A stretch of DNA of 5,444 nt from an uncultured Mailhella sp. (GTDB lineage: Bacteria > Desulfobacterota > Desulfovibrionia > Desulfovibrionales > Desulfovibrionaceae), in the NCBI GenBank assembly GCA_905192935.1, contig CAJJMX010000125.1:1-5444 (forward strand). The letters are read 5' to 3'. Below are positions 1 through 5,443 of this stretch, piece by piece. A program made the position numbers and the translations under genes. The notes under the pieces were generated by a model that searched no databases, was not told the DNA's origin, and was given only the letters and a program-made list of their open reading frames with translations. The first letter of the stretch is position 1. Each line of letters begins with the position of its first letter.

Positions 1-1
1 A

Positions 2-472
2 TCAGAGCTGCTCCATGACGCGGATGGTTTCCACCACGGCGGCGGCGGTTTCCGCACCCTTGTTGCCCACATGGGCGCCGGCGCGCTCGATGGCCTGTTC
101 CAGCGTGTCGCAGGTCAGAAGGCCGAAGCCCACGGGAAGCCCGGACTGCAGCGACACCTGCGCGATGCCCTTGGAAGCTTCGGCGCAGACATAGTCGAAA
201 TGGGGAGTGCTGCCGCGGATGACGGCGCCGAGAGCAATGATGCCGCTGTACTGCGAAAAGGCGGCCAGCTTCTTGCACACGATGGGCAGTTCATACGCGC
301 CGGGCACGCGCACCACGGTGATGTCCTCCTGAGAGGCACCGTGACGGGTCAGGTAGTCGATGGCCCCTTCCACCAGATGCTGAACGATGAAATCGTTGAA
401 ACGCGACGCCACAATGGCGATCTTCAGGCCCTGGGCATTGAGCTGTCCTTCTATGGTCTTGACGGAATACAT
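2..472 (-). CDS. ribH: 6,7-dimethyl-8-ribityllumazine synthase (RibH), complete
   Basis: RibH condenses 5-amino-6-ribitylamino-uracil with 3,4-dihydroxy-2-butanone 4-phosphate (DHBP) to give dimethylribityllumazine, the penultimate step of riboflavin synthesis, in the cytoplasm. Family members form pentamers or 60-subunit shells. The 156-residue protein has the usual length. It shows the RFN motif (residues 24-26), VPGAYELP (57-64), GAVIRGSTPHFDYVC (82-96, with the catalytic-type histidine at 91) and GNKG (136-139) near the C-terminus. The start is ATG at 472, preceded by GAGG with a 5-nt spacer. The gene begins 7 nt after the ribBA stop, and that stop (TGA) forms part of its Shine-Dalgarno, so translation is probably coupled. 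The TGA stop is at 4-2, so the gene is complete and is the last one visible in the operon. The identification is secure; no residue of the core motifs looks abnormal. Confidence 0.97.
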   Translation of the reverse strand: MYSVKTIEGQLNAQGLKIAIVASRFNDFIVQHLVEGAIDYLTRHGASQEDITVVRVPGAYELPIVCKKLAAFSQYSGIIALGAVIRGSTPHFDYVCAEASKGIAQVSLQSGLPVGFGLLTCDTLEQAIERAGAHVGNKGAETAAAVVETIRVMEQL

Positions 473-477
473 GGTTT

Positions 478-482
478 CCTCA
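478..482 (-). promoter_or_regulatory. ribH ribosome binding site fused with the ribBA stop codon
   Basis: On the minus strand TGAGG runs from 482 to 478. TGA (482-480) is the ribBA stop and GAGG (481-478) is the Shine-Dalgarno for ribH, five bases before its ATG. Ribosomes finishing ribBA therefore sit on the ribH initiation site, which favours re-initiation and balanced output. The coupling is an inference from position. Confidence 0.75.
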
Positions 483-1700
483 CTCTGTCTTGGGGCATAC
501 CCGCCGAAGCAGGTGGCCCATTTTTTCTTTCTTCGTCAGCAGATAATCTTCATTGTAGCGGCCGGGCTCCTGCTCGATGGGCACCCGCTCCACGATGTCG
601 AGCCCGTAGCCTTCCAGACCCACGATCTTGGTGGGATTGTTGGTCAGAAGCCGGAGCTTGCGAATGCCCAGATCCACCAGAATCTGGGCGCCGACGCCAT
701 AATCGCGCAAATCGGGCCGGAAGCCAAGACGAATGTTGGCTTCCACGGTGTCGAGGCCCTGTTCCTGCAGCGCATAGGCCTTTATCTTGTTGGCCAGGCC
801 GATGCCGCGCCCTTCCTGGCGCATGTAGAGCAGAACGCCGCGCCCTTCCTTCTCGATCTGACAAAGCGCTGCGGCAAGCTGTCCCCCGCAGTCGCAGCGC
901 ATGGAGCCGAACACGTCGCCGGTCAGGCATTCGCTGTGCACGCGGGCGAGCACGGGCTCGTCGGTGGTCACGTCCCCCTTCACCAGCGCCACATGCGTAC
1001 GTCCGTCCACGGAATTTTCGTAGGCGATGATGCGGAAGTTCCCGTATTTCGTGGGCATGGAGGCTTCGGCGGCGCGCCTGACGGCCACTTCGCCATGCTC
1101 CAGCCTCCAGCGGATGATGTCCTTGTTGGCGGCGATGTGAAGATCATGCGCGGCGGCAAATGCCTCAAGATCGGGCATGCGCGCCATGGTGCCGTCATCC
1201 TTCATGATCTCGCAGATGACGGCAGCCTCCCTGAGGCCCGCCATGCGGCAGAGATCGACGCTGCCTTCCGTCTGTCCCGCACGGGTGAGCACACCGCCCT
1301 TCTTCGCGCGAAGAGGAAATATGCAGCCGGGAGAAACCAGATCCGAAGGCTTAGCTCCGTCGGCCACGGCGGTGCGCACGGTATGGGCGCGTCCGGCTGC
1401 GGAAATGGGCGGAAAATCGCTCTTTCTCGCGTCTATGGACACGGTGAAGTTCGTGCCGAACCTCGAGCCGTTGCGCCTCGTCATGAGCGGAAGCTCAAGA
1501 GCGTCGGCGCGTTCCGCGGAAAGGGAAAGGCATATGAGTCCTCTTCCCTCGCGGGACATGAAGTTGATGATTTCAGGCGTGACGAACTCGGCGGCCGCCA
1601 CAAGGTCGCCTTCGTTCTCGCGGTCCTCGTCATCCACAAGGATGATCATCCGACCGTTTTTCAGGTCGTCAAGGGCTGTTTCCACACTGCACAGGGGCAT
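480..1700 (-). CDS. ribBA: RibBA fusion: DHBP synthase-like domain plus GTP cyclohydrolase II
   Basis: This two-domain riboflavin enzyme nominally feeds both branches of the pathway. The N-terminal half (about residues 1-200) is a 3,4-dihydroxy-2-butanone 4-phosphate synthase fold (ribulose 5-phosphate to DHBP plus formate). The C-terminal half (about 205-406) is GTP cyclohydrolase II. The latter looks intact: zinc cysteines C258, C269 and C271 in the SECLTGDVFGSMRCDCG segment, RQEGRGIGL (294-302), DYGVGAQIL (333-341) and LLTNNPTKI (351-359). The N-terminal half keeps the acidic loop DDEDRENEGDL (23-33), R140, T144 and E164 in CEIMKDDGTMAR. It departs from the family at key sites: PGC (C126) for PGH, GQTE (Q143) for GHTE, and FPPISAAGR (96-104) where TTGIS..DR is usual. 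ATG at 1700 is chosen over the in-frame TTG at 1712 because GAGG (1710-1707) sits 6 nt before the ATG and the TTG overlaps the ribE stop. The fusion assignment is secure, but activity of the first domain is uncertain. Confidence 0.93.
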   Translation of the reverse strand: MPLCSVETALDDLKNGRMIILVDDEDRENEGDLVAAAEFVTPEIINFMSREGRGLICLSLSAERADALELPLMTRRNGSRFGTNFTVSIDARKSDFPPISAAGRAHTVRTAVADGAKPSDLVSPGCIFPLRAKKGGVLTRAGQTEGSVDLCRMAGLREAAVICEIMKDDGTMARMPDLEAFAAAHDLHIAANKDIIRWRLEHGEVAVRRAAEASMPTKYGNFRIIAYENSVDGRTHVALVKGDVTTDEPVLARVHSECLTGDVFGSMRCDCGGQLAAALCQIEKEGRGVLLYMRQEGRGIGLANKIKAYALQEQGLDTVEANIRLGFRPDLRDYGVGAQILVDLGIRKLRLLTNNPTKIVGLEGYGLDIVERVPIEQEPGRYNEDYLLTKKEKMGHLLRRVCPKTE

Positions 1701-1705
1701 ATCTA

Positions 1706-1711
1706 TCCTCA
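1706..1711 (-). promoter_or_regulatory. ribBA ribosome binding site overlapping the ribE stop codon
   Basis: Minus-strand TGAGGA spans 1711-1706. TGA (1711-1709) stops ribE, while GAGG (1710-1707) lies 6 nt before the ATG at 1700. This fixes the ribBA start at 1700 rather than at the TTG four codons upstream, which would lie on top of this site. The arrangement copies the ribBA-ribH junction and suggests coupled translation. Confidence 0.75.
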
Positions 1712-2380
1712 AAAGCCGAAGCCGTTACGGCGCAGAAAGTCCATGGTCACTCGCTCCTCGGGGGCCTTCCCGTCGCCGGAAGCGACATAGGGCTGCATGA
1801 GGTGCTTCACATATTTGCCGATGACGTCCGTCTCAAGATTCACCGCCGACCCCGGACGCCAGAAGGCCACGGTCGTCACCCGCCAGGTCTCGGGGATGAC
1901 GTTCACTTCCAGAAACCCCGGGCCGCAGTCGTTCACCGTCAGGCTTATGCCGTCCAGCGTGACGGACCCCTTGGGCACGATCTGGGAACTCCACTCCGGC
2001 GCGAAGACAAGACGCACGCATCTCGACTGACCGACGGGCCTGACGCTCTCCACATGAGCCACGGTGTCCACATGGCCGCTCACGATGTGCCCGCCGAAGC
2101 GCTCGCCCATGGCCATGGCACGTTCCATGTTCACGCGGCCGCCGACGACAAGGGCTCCCAGATTGGAGCAGGACAGCGTTTCCGCCGACGCAAAGGCCGT
2201 GAAGGAAGGCCCGGCGGGAATCCAGGTCTCCATGGTGAGACACACGCCGTTGCAGGCGACGGACTCGCCTATCTCCGGTCTGTCCCAGGGAAAAAGGGGA
2301 TGAAAGCGGAAGAGCATGTCTCCGCCTCTCTTCTCCATGGCCTCGATGCGGCCCTGCCCTTCCACAAGTCCGGTAAACAT
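1709..2380 (-). CDS. ribE: riboflavin synthase, alpha-chain type (lumazine dismutase)
   Basis: Riboflavin synthase converts two molecules of dimethylribityllumazine into one riboflavin and one pyrimidine that RibH reuses. The 223-residue protein has the classical two tandem lumazine-binding barrels. The N-barrel begins with the invariant MFTGLVEG (1-8) and carries GESVACNGVCLT (38-49, with Cys47 at the position of the conserved cysteine) and VNMERAM (83-89). The C-barrel follows GGHIVSGHVD (96-105) with KGSVTLDGISLTVN (137-150), IPETW (162-166) and VNLETDVIGKYV (180-191). A short C-terminal helix segment ends in FLRRNGFGF. The start ATG at 2380 follows AGAGG (2391-2387) at 6 nt, which lies inside the 3' end of ribD; only 2 nt separate the two genes. 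Some annotation schemes call this gene ribC (E. coli usage); ribE is the commoner name in this group. Nothing in it looks broken. Confidence 0.96.
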   Translation of the reverse strand: MFTGLVEGQGRIEAMEKRGGDMLFRFHPLFPWDRPEIGESVACNGVCLTMETWIPAGPSFTAFASAETLSCSNLGALVVGGRVNMERAMAMGERFGGHIVSGHVDTVAHVESVRPVGQSRCVRLVFAPEWSSQIVPKGSVTLDGISLTVNDCGPGFLEVNVIPETWRVTTVAFWRPGSAVNLETDVIGKYVKHLMQPYVASGDGKAPEERVTMDFLRRNGFGF

Positions 2381-2382
2381 GG

Positions 2383-3513
2383 CTAGCCTCTGTCTGCGCG
2401 AAAATAAAGATGGATGTCGCCGCCCACCACGGAAGTCTTCACCACGCGCATGCGCAGGGCGTCTTCCATGCTGTCCACCGTGCGGCCGGCAAAGACGGGC
2501 GTCGCATCGGCGTCGCCGAGAATGGTCGGCGCGAGATGAAGATGAAATTCATCCACAAGACCGCGCTCCAGAAGGGAAAGTCCCAGTTTGCCTCCGCCCT
2601 CGCAAAGCACGTACAGACAATGCTCGTCTTCGCGGAGACGGGTGAGCACTTCTTCGGCATCAAGGGCATGCTTTCCGGCGGGGCAGTCCACGCCGTACAC
2701 CCTTGCGCCGCGGTTGCGCAGGGCCGCCGCGGACGGCGAAGCCGCCTGAGCCGCCGTGCTGAAGAACACGCAGTCGCCGGGGCGTTCATCGAGCAGATGG
2801 CACGAGGCGTCCCCTGCGGGAAGACGGGAAGTCATGACCGCAGCCAGCGGCTGACGCTGCGCGCTTGCCGTGCGTGCCGTCAGTCTGGGATTGTCCAGAA
2901 GGAAGGTATTTCCGCCCACGAGCACCGCGCCGCCGGCACGGCCTATGTTCTCACGCAGACGCATGACCTCCTCATGGGAGGCGCGGTTGGAAATGAGCTG
3001 GGAGCGGCCCGCGCGGGTGGCGATGCGCCCGTCGAGCGTGGATGCCATCTTCAAGATGACGTAGGGACGACGGGTCTTCTGCCATACGATGAAGTCCGCC
3101 ACAAGGTCACGACATTCATCTTCAAGGACGCCCATTTCCACGGAAACGCCCATGGAACGGAGATACTCCGCTCCGCCCGCAGCCTGAGCGTTCACGTCCG
3201 GCATGCCGACGACCACATGGGAAATACCGGCCTCAAGAATGGCCTTCGTGCAGGGAGGCGTCTTGCCCTGATGATTGCAGGGTTCCAGCGTGACGTACAG
3301 CGTGCAGCGGGAAACATCCACGCCCTTCTCTCTCGCATCGCGCAGGCAGTTGACCTCCGCATGCGCCTGACCGCAGACCTGATGCCAGCCCTCGGCGACT
3401 ATCTTTCCGTCCTGCACGAGCACGGCGCCTACCGTAGGATTGGGAGCCGTGCTCCAGCGGCCTCTTTCGGCCAGTTCCAGAGCCGCCCGCATGAATGTTT
3501 CGTGCTGATTCAC
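2383..3513 (-). CDS. ribD: bifunctional pyrimidine deaminase/reductase RibD
   Basis: RibD performs the second and third steps after GTP ring opening: zinc-dependent deamination of the pyrimidine ring, then NADPH-dependent reduction of the ribosyl side chain. The deaminase domain (about 1-145) shows PNPTVGAVLV (24-33), HAEVN (51-55; zinc ligand H51, proton-shuttle E53) and the paired zinc cysteines C79 (EPCN) and C88 (PPC). The reductase domain (about 149-376) starts at RPYVILKMASTLDGR (149-163) and has VGGNTF (199-204), DNPRLTAR (207-214) and CEGGGKLG (304-311). Length 376 is typical. The start is GTG at 3513, supported by a near-ideal AAGGAGG six bases upstream; an internal ATG at 3492 has no comparable site and would cut the conserved N-terminal helix. 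The GTG overlaps the deaminase TGA as GTGA. Two local departures are DVNA (106-109) in place of the usual DPNP, and DNP rather than DDP before RLT. Confidence 0.95.
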   Translation of the reverse strand: MNQHETFMRAALELAERGRWSTAPNPTVGAVLVQDGKIVAEGWHQVCGQAHAEVNCLRDAREKGVDVSRCTLYVTLEPCNHQGKTPPCTKAILEAGISHVVVGMPDVNAQAAGGAEYLRSMGVSVEMGVLEDECRDLVADFIVWQKTRRPYVILKMASTLDGRIATRAGRSQLISNRASHEEVMRLRENIGRAGGAVLVGGNTFLLDNPRLTARTASAQRQPLAAVMTSRLPAGDASCHLLDERPGDCVFFSTAAQAASPSAAALRNRGARVYGVDCPAGKHALDAEEVLTRLREDEHCLYVLCEGGGKLGLSLLERGLVDEFHLHLAPTILGDADATPVFAGRTVDSMEDALRMRVVKTSVVGGDIHLYFRADRG

Positions 3514-4052
3514 GCCCTGCCTCCTTCATTTTCTTCTGTCGATGCGCCCTGCGTCATGGGGGAATTCTCTTCTCCCGCAGGACAGGCCTCGTCGGCGCCG
3601 TGAGGAAGATGCAGGACCTTCACGCCCGCTTCGGCCAGCATGGCCTTGGACAGTTCATCCGGGTAATTTTCAGAAACCCATATTTTCTTGATGCCGCAAT
3701 TAATAAGCATTTTCGCACAGATGAAACAAGGATACGTCGTGCAGAAAAGCTCTGCCCCGCGCAGGGAGATGCCGTGCACTGCGGCCTGAATGATGACATT
3801 CTGCTCGGCATGTATGCCCCGGCAGATTTCATGACGCTGCCCGGACGGGATGCCGAGTCTGGAGCGCAGGCAGCCGGACTCAAGACAGTGCGGCACCCCG
3901 GACGGAGCGCCGTTGTAGCCTGTGGCCAGAATACGTCGATCCAGCACGGCCACGGCCCCGACCCGTCTTCTCAGACAGGTGGACCGCTCCGCCACAAGAT
4001 AGGCAATGTCCATGAAATACCGTGGCCAGCTTGCTCTGCCGCCCTGCGCCAT
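3510..4052 (-). CDS. deoxycytidylate (dCMP) deaminase, ComEB-like
   Basis: This zinc-dependent cytidine/deoxycytidylate deaminase family protein most likely converts dCMP to dUMP, the substrate of thymidylate synthase. The N-terminal segment with FMDIAYLVAERSTCLRRRVG (residues 13-32) and ATGYNGAPSG (43-52) is typical of dCMP deaminases (ComEB/T4 Cd type) rather than tRNA or cytosine deaminases. The active site is HAE (81-83; zinc ligand H81, proton shuttle E83) with PCFIC (C109 and C112 as zinc ligands). Extra cysteines and histidines (C26, H55, C56, C61, H74) could hold a second structural zinc, as in phage T4 enzyme. The last 25 or so residues form an acidic, low-complexity tail. The length is 180 residues from ATG 4052, chosen because AGGAGG precedes it and the conserved region begins soon after; the frame stays open upstream, but only through the terminator and into glyA. 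The gene heads the rib unit and overlaps ribD by 4 nt. Confidence 0.9.
   Translation of the reverse strand: MAQGGRASWPRYFMDIAYLVAERSTCLRRRVGAVAVLDRRILATGYNGAPSGVPHCLESGCLRSRLGIPSGQRHEICRGIHAEQNVIIQAAVHGISLRGAELFCTTYPCFICAKMLINCGIKKIWVSENYPDELSKAMLAEAGVKVLHLPHGADEACPAGEENSPMTQGASTEENEGGRA
3520..3526 (-). promoter_or_regulatory. strong Shine-Dalgarno deciding the ribD GTG start
   Basis: Minus-strand AAGGAGG at 3526-3520 is a seven-base anti-16S match ending 6 nt before the GTG at 3513. It lies within the last codons of the dCMP deaminase gene. Its quality compensates for the weaker GTG codon, and the GTGA overlap implies re-initiation by ribosomes leaving the upstream gene. Confidence 0.85.
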
Positions 4053-4056
4053 AACG

Positions 4057-4062
4057 CCTCCT
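4057..4062 (-). promoter_or_regulatory. ribosome binding site of the dCMP deaminase gene
   Basis: Minus-strand AGGAGG at 4062-4057 lies 4 nt before ATG 4052. The spacer is slightly short but the match is full. It supports this start over any upstream codon in the same open frame. Confidence 0.75.
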
Positions 4063-4075
4063 GGTTCATCACCGG

Positions 4076-4104
4076 AAACTATCACGTGCGAATCCGTTTG
4101 AAAA
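4076..4104 (-). promoter_or_regulatory. candidate sigma-70 promoter for the dCMP deaminase-rib operon
   Basis: In the gap after the glyA terminator the minus strand shows TTTTCA (4104-4099, four of six matches to TTGACA). A 17-nt spacer follows, then TAGTTT (4081-4076), preceded by an extended -10 TG (TGATAGTTT). Predicted initiation near 4069 would give a leader of only about 17 nt that contains the Shine-Dalgarno. The hexamers are imperfect, and the support comes mainly from spacing, the TGn element and position just past a terminator. No operator-like inverted repeat or riboswitch can be seen in the gap. Confidence 0.4.
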
Positions 4105-4109
4105 CAGGG

Positions 4110-4148
4110 AAAAAAAGCGGCCCCGCGCACGAAAGAGCGCAGGGCCGC
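4110..4148 (-). terminator. rho-independent terminator after glyA
   Basis: Read on the minus strand, GCGGCCCTGCGC (4148-4137) pairs with GCGCGGGGCCGC (4128-4117) across an 8-nt loop. This is a 12-bp stem with one T-G wobble, followed at once by seven T residues (4116-4110). It starts 7 nt past the glyA stop codon. It should end most glyA transcripts and separate glyA from the dCMP deaminase-rib unit. On the plus strand the stem is followed only by a weak T stretch (CCGTCTTTT), so termination in that direction would be poorer. Confidence 0.92.
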
Positions 4149-4155
4149 CCGTCTT

Positions 4156-5400
4156 TTACCAGGCAAACAGCGGGAACTGAAGGGCAAACGCCTCCACTTC
4201 ACCGCGGATCTCGCCGAGGCGGGTTTCGTTGGTGGTGTTGGCAAGCACGTCCACGATCCAGCCGCCCACCTTCTCCATGTCCTTTTCCTTCATGCCGCGA
4301 GTGGTGAGCGCGGCCGTGCCGAGACGCACGCCGGAAGTGACGAAGGGAGAACGGGTCTCAAAGGGAACCGTGTTTTTGTTCACCGTGATGCCGGCAAGAT
4401 CGAGCGCATGCTCGGCGTCCTTGCCGGTGATGTCCTTGCGGGTCAGGTCGAGCAGCATGAGATGGTTGTCCGTGCCGCCGGACACAAGGTCGTAGCCTGC
4501 GTCGACGAGGCAGGAGGCAAGCACCTTCGCGTTGCGGATGATCTGGGCCTGATATTCCTTGAACTCGGGACGCAGGGCCTCGCCGAGAGCCACGGCCTTG
4601 GCCGCGATGACATGCATGAGCGGACCGCCCTGGATGCCGGGGAAGACCTTGCTGTTGATGTTCTTGCCGTATTCCTCGCCGCGGCAGGTGAGGATCATGC
4701 CGCCTCGGGGACCGCGCAGGGTCTTGTGCGTCGTGGTGGTGGTGATGTCGGCCCAGGGAAGCGGAGAAGGATGCAGTCCGGCGGCCACGAGACCGGCGAT
4801 GTGGGCCATGTCCACCATGAGCTTCGCGCCGACCTTGTCGGCGATCTTGCGGAAGCGCTCGAAGTCGATGATGCGCGAATAGGCGCTCGCTCCGGCCACG
4901 ATGAGGGCCGGATGACATTCCTCGGCCTTCTTTTCGAGCTCGTCGTAGTCGATGCGCCCCGTTTCACGGTTCACGCCGTAGGGAACGAAGTGATATTCAC
5001 GACCGGAAAAATTGACGGGGCTGCCGTGCGTCAGATGGCCGCCGTGGGTCAGATCCATGCCCATCACGGTATCGCCGTCCTTGATGAGGGCGAGATAGGC
5101 CGCCATGTTGGCCTGGCTGCCCGCATGAGGCTGAACATTGGCAAAGTCGCAGTCGAACAGCTTCATCGCTCTGTCTCGGGCGAGATTTTCCACAATGTCA
5201 ACGAACTCACATCCGCCATAATAACGCTTGCCGGGATACCCTTCAGCATACTTGTGCGTCATGATGGAGCCCTGAGCCTCGCGCACGGCAGAGGATACAA
5301 AGTTTTCCGATGCGATGAGTTCAAGCTTGCTCACCTGACGGCGGGATTCCTTCCAGATGGCGTCCGCGACCTCGGGGTCGCGCAGAATCAGTTCGTCCAT
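4156..5400 (-). CDS. glyA: serine hydroxymethyltransferase (GlyA), complete
   Basis: This PLP enzyme interconverts serine and glycine while moving a one-carbon unit to tetrahydrofolate, giving 5,10-methylene-THF for thymidylate, purine and methionine synthesis. It acts in the cytoplasm as a dimer or tetramer. The 414 residues match the family length. Signatures in order: LELIASENF (26-34), YAEGYPGKRYYGG (51-63), GSQANMAAY (94-102), DLTHGGHLTHGSPVNFSG (116-133) and VDMAHIAGL (196-204; D197 contacts the PLP ring nitrogen by family homology). Then come TTTTTHKTLRGPRGG (220-234; Schiff-base Lys226), FPGIQGGP (253-260) and SGVRLGT (356-362; R359 at the substrate-carboxylate arginine position). ATG 5400 is preceded by GGAG (5408-5405) at 4 nt. 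The gene ends with TAA and is followed directly by its own terminator, so it is probably transcribed apart from the rib genes. No key residue is missing. Confidence 0.98.
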   Translation of the reverse strand: MDELILRDPEVADAIWKESRRQVSKLELIASENFVSSAVREAQGSIMTHKYAEGYPGKRYYGGCEFVDIVENLARDRAMKLFDCDFANVQPHAGSQANMAAYLALIKDGDTVMGMDLTHGGHLTHGSPVNFSGREYHFVPYGVNRETGRIDYDELEKKAEECHPALIVAGASAYSRIIDFERFRKIADKVGAKLMVDMAHIAGLVAAGLHPSPLPWADITTTTTHKTLRGPRGGMILTCRGEEYGKNINSKVFPGIQGGPLMHVIAAKAVALGEALRPEFKEYQAQIIRNAKVLASCLVDAGYDLVSGGTDNHLMLLDLTRKDITGKDAEHALDLAGITVNKNTVPFETRSPFVTSGVRLGTAALTTRGMKEKDMEKVGGWIVDVLANTTNETRLGEIRGEVEAFALQFPLFAW

Positions 5401-5422
5401 GGTTCTCCGTTCCTGAAAATTG

Positions 5423-5443
5423 AGGGCCGGTTGCTCCGGCCCT
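5423..5443 (-). terminator. perfect GC hairpin upstream of glyA (possible terminator of the preceding gene)
   Basis: On the minus strand AGGGCCGG (5443-5436) and CCGGCCCT (5430-5423) form a perfect 8-bp stem with a 5-nt AGCAA loop, followed by CAATTTTC. The T run is short and interrupted, so this is a weaker intrinsic terminator than the one after glyA. It lies 15 nt before the glyA Shine-Dalgarno core. It could end the preceding gene, or fold in a glyA leader as an attenuator or stabilising hairpin. The window stops one base beyond it, so the choice cannot be made here. Confidence 0.5.

Noticed and set aside
1701..1712. TTG start for ribBA four codons upstream of the ATG
   Set aside because: The TTG overlaps the ribE stop and the Shine-Dalgarno itself, while the ATG at 1700 has GAGG at proper spacing and matches the usual family N-terminus.
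387..1790. 467-codon open frame on the plus strand, antisense to ribBA, and a similar 319-codon frame at 71-1030
   Set aside because: They mirror well-supported ribH and ribBA genes. The translations are rich in His, Gly, Ala and Arg with no family motif, as expected from antisense frames of GC-rich coding DNA.
2410..3603. 397-codon open frame on the plus strand across ribD
   Set aside because: It is antisense to an intact ribD with full motifs and has no recognisable domain, so it is a shadow of codon bias.
4083..4088. CACGTG palindrome in the promoter gap
   Set aside because: A six-base palindrome is expected by chance, and no flanking symmetry extends it into an operator.
4053..4244. 64-residue N-terminal extension of the dCMP deaminase
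   Set aside because: The frame is open, but it runs through the terminator hairpin and the 3' end of glyA, has no family similarity, and a full AGGAGG precedes ATG 4052.
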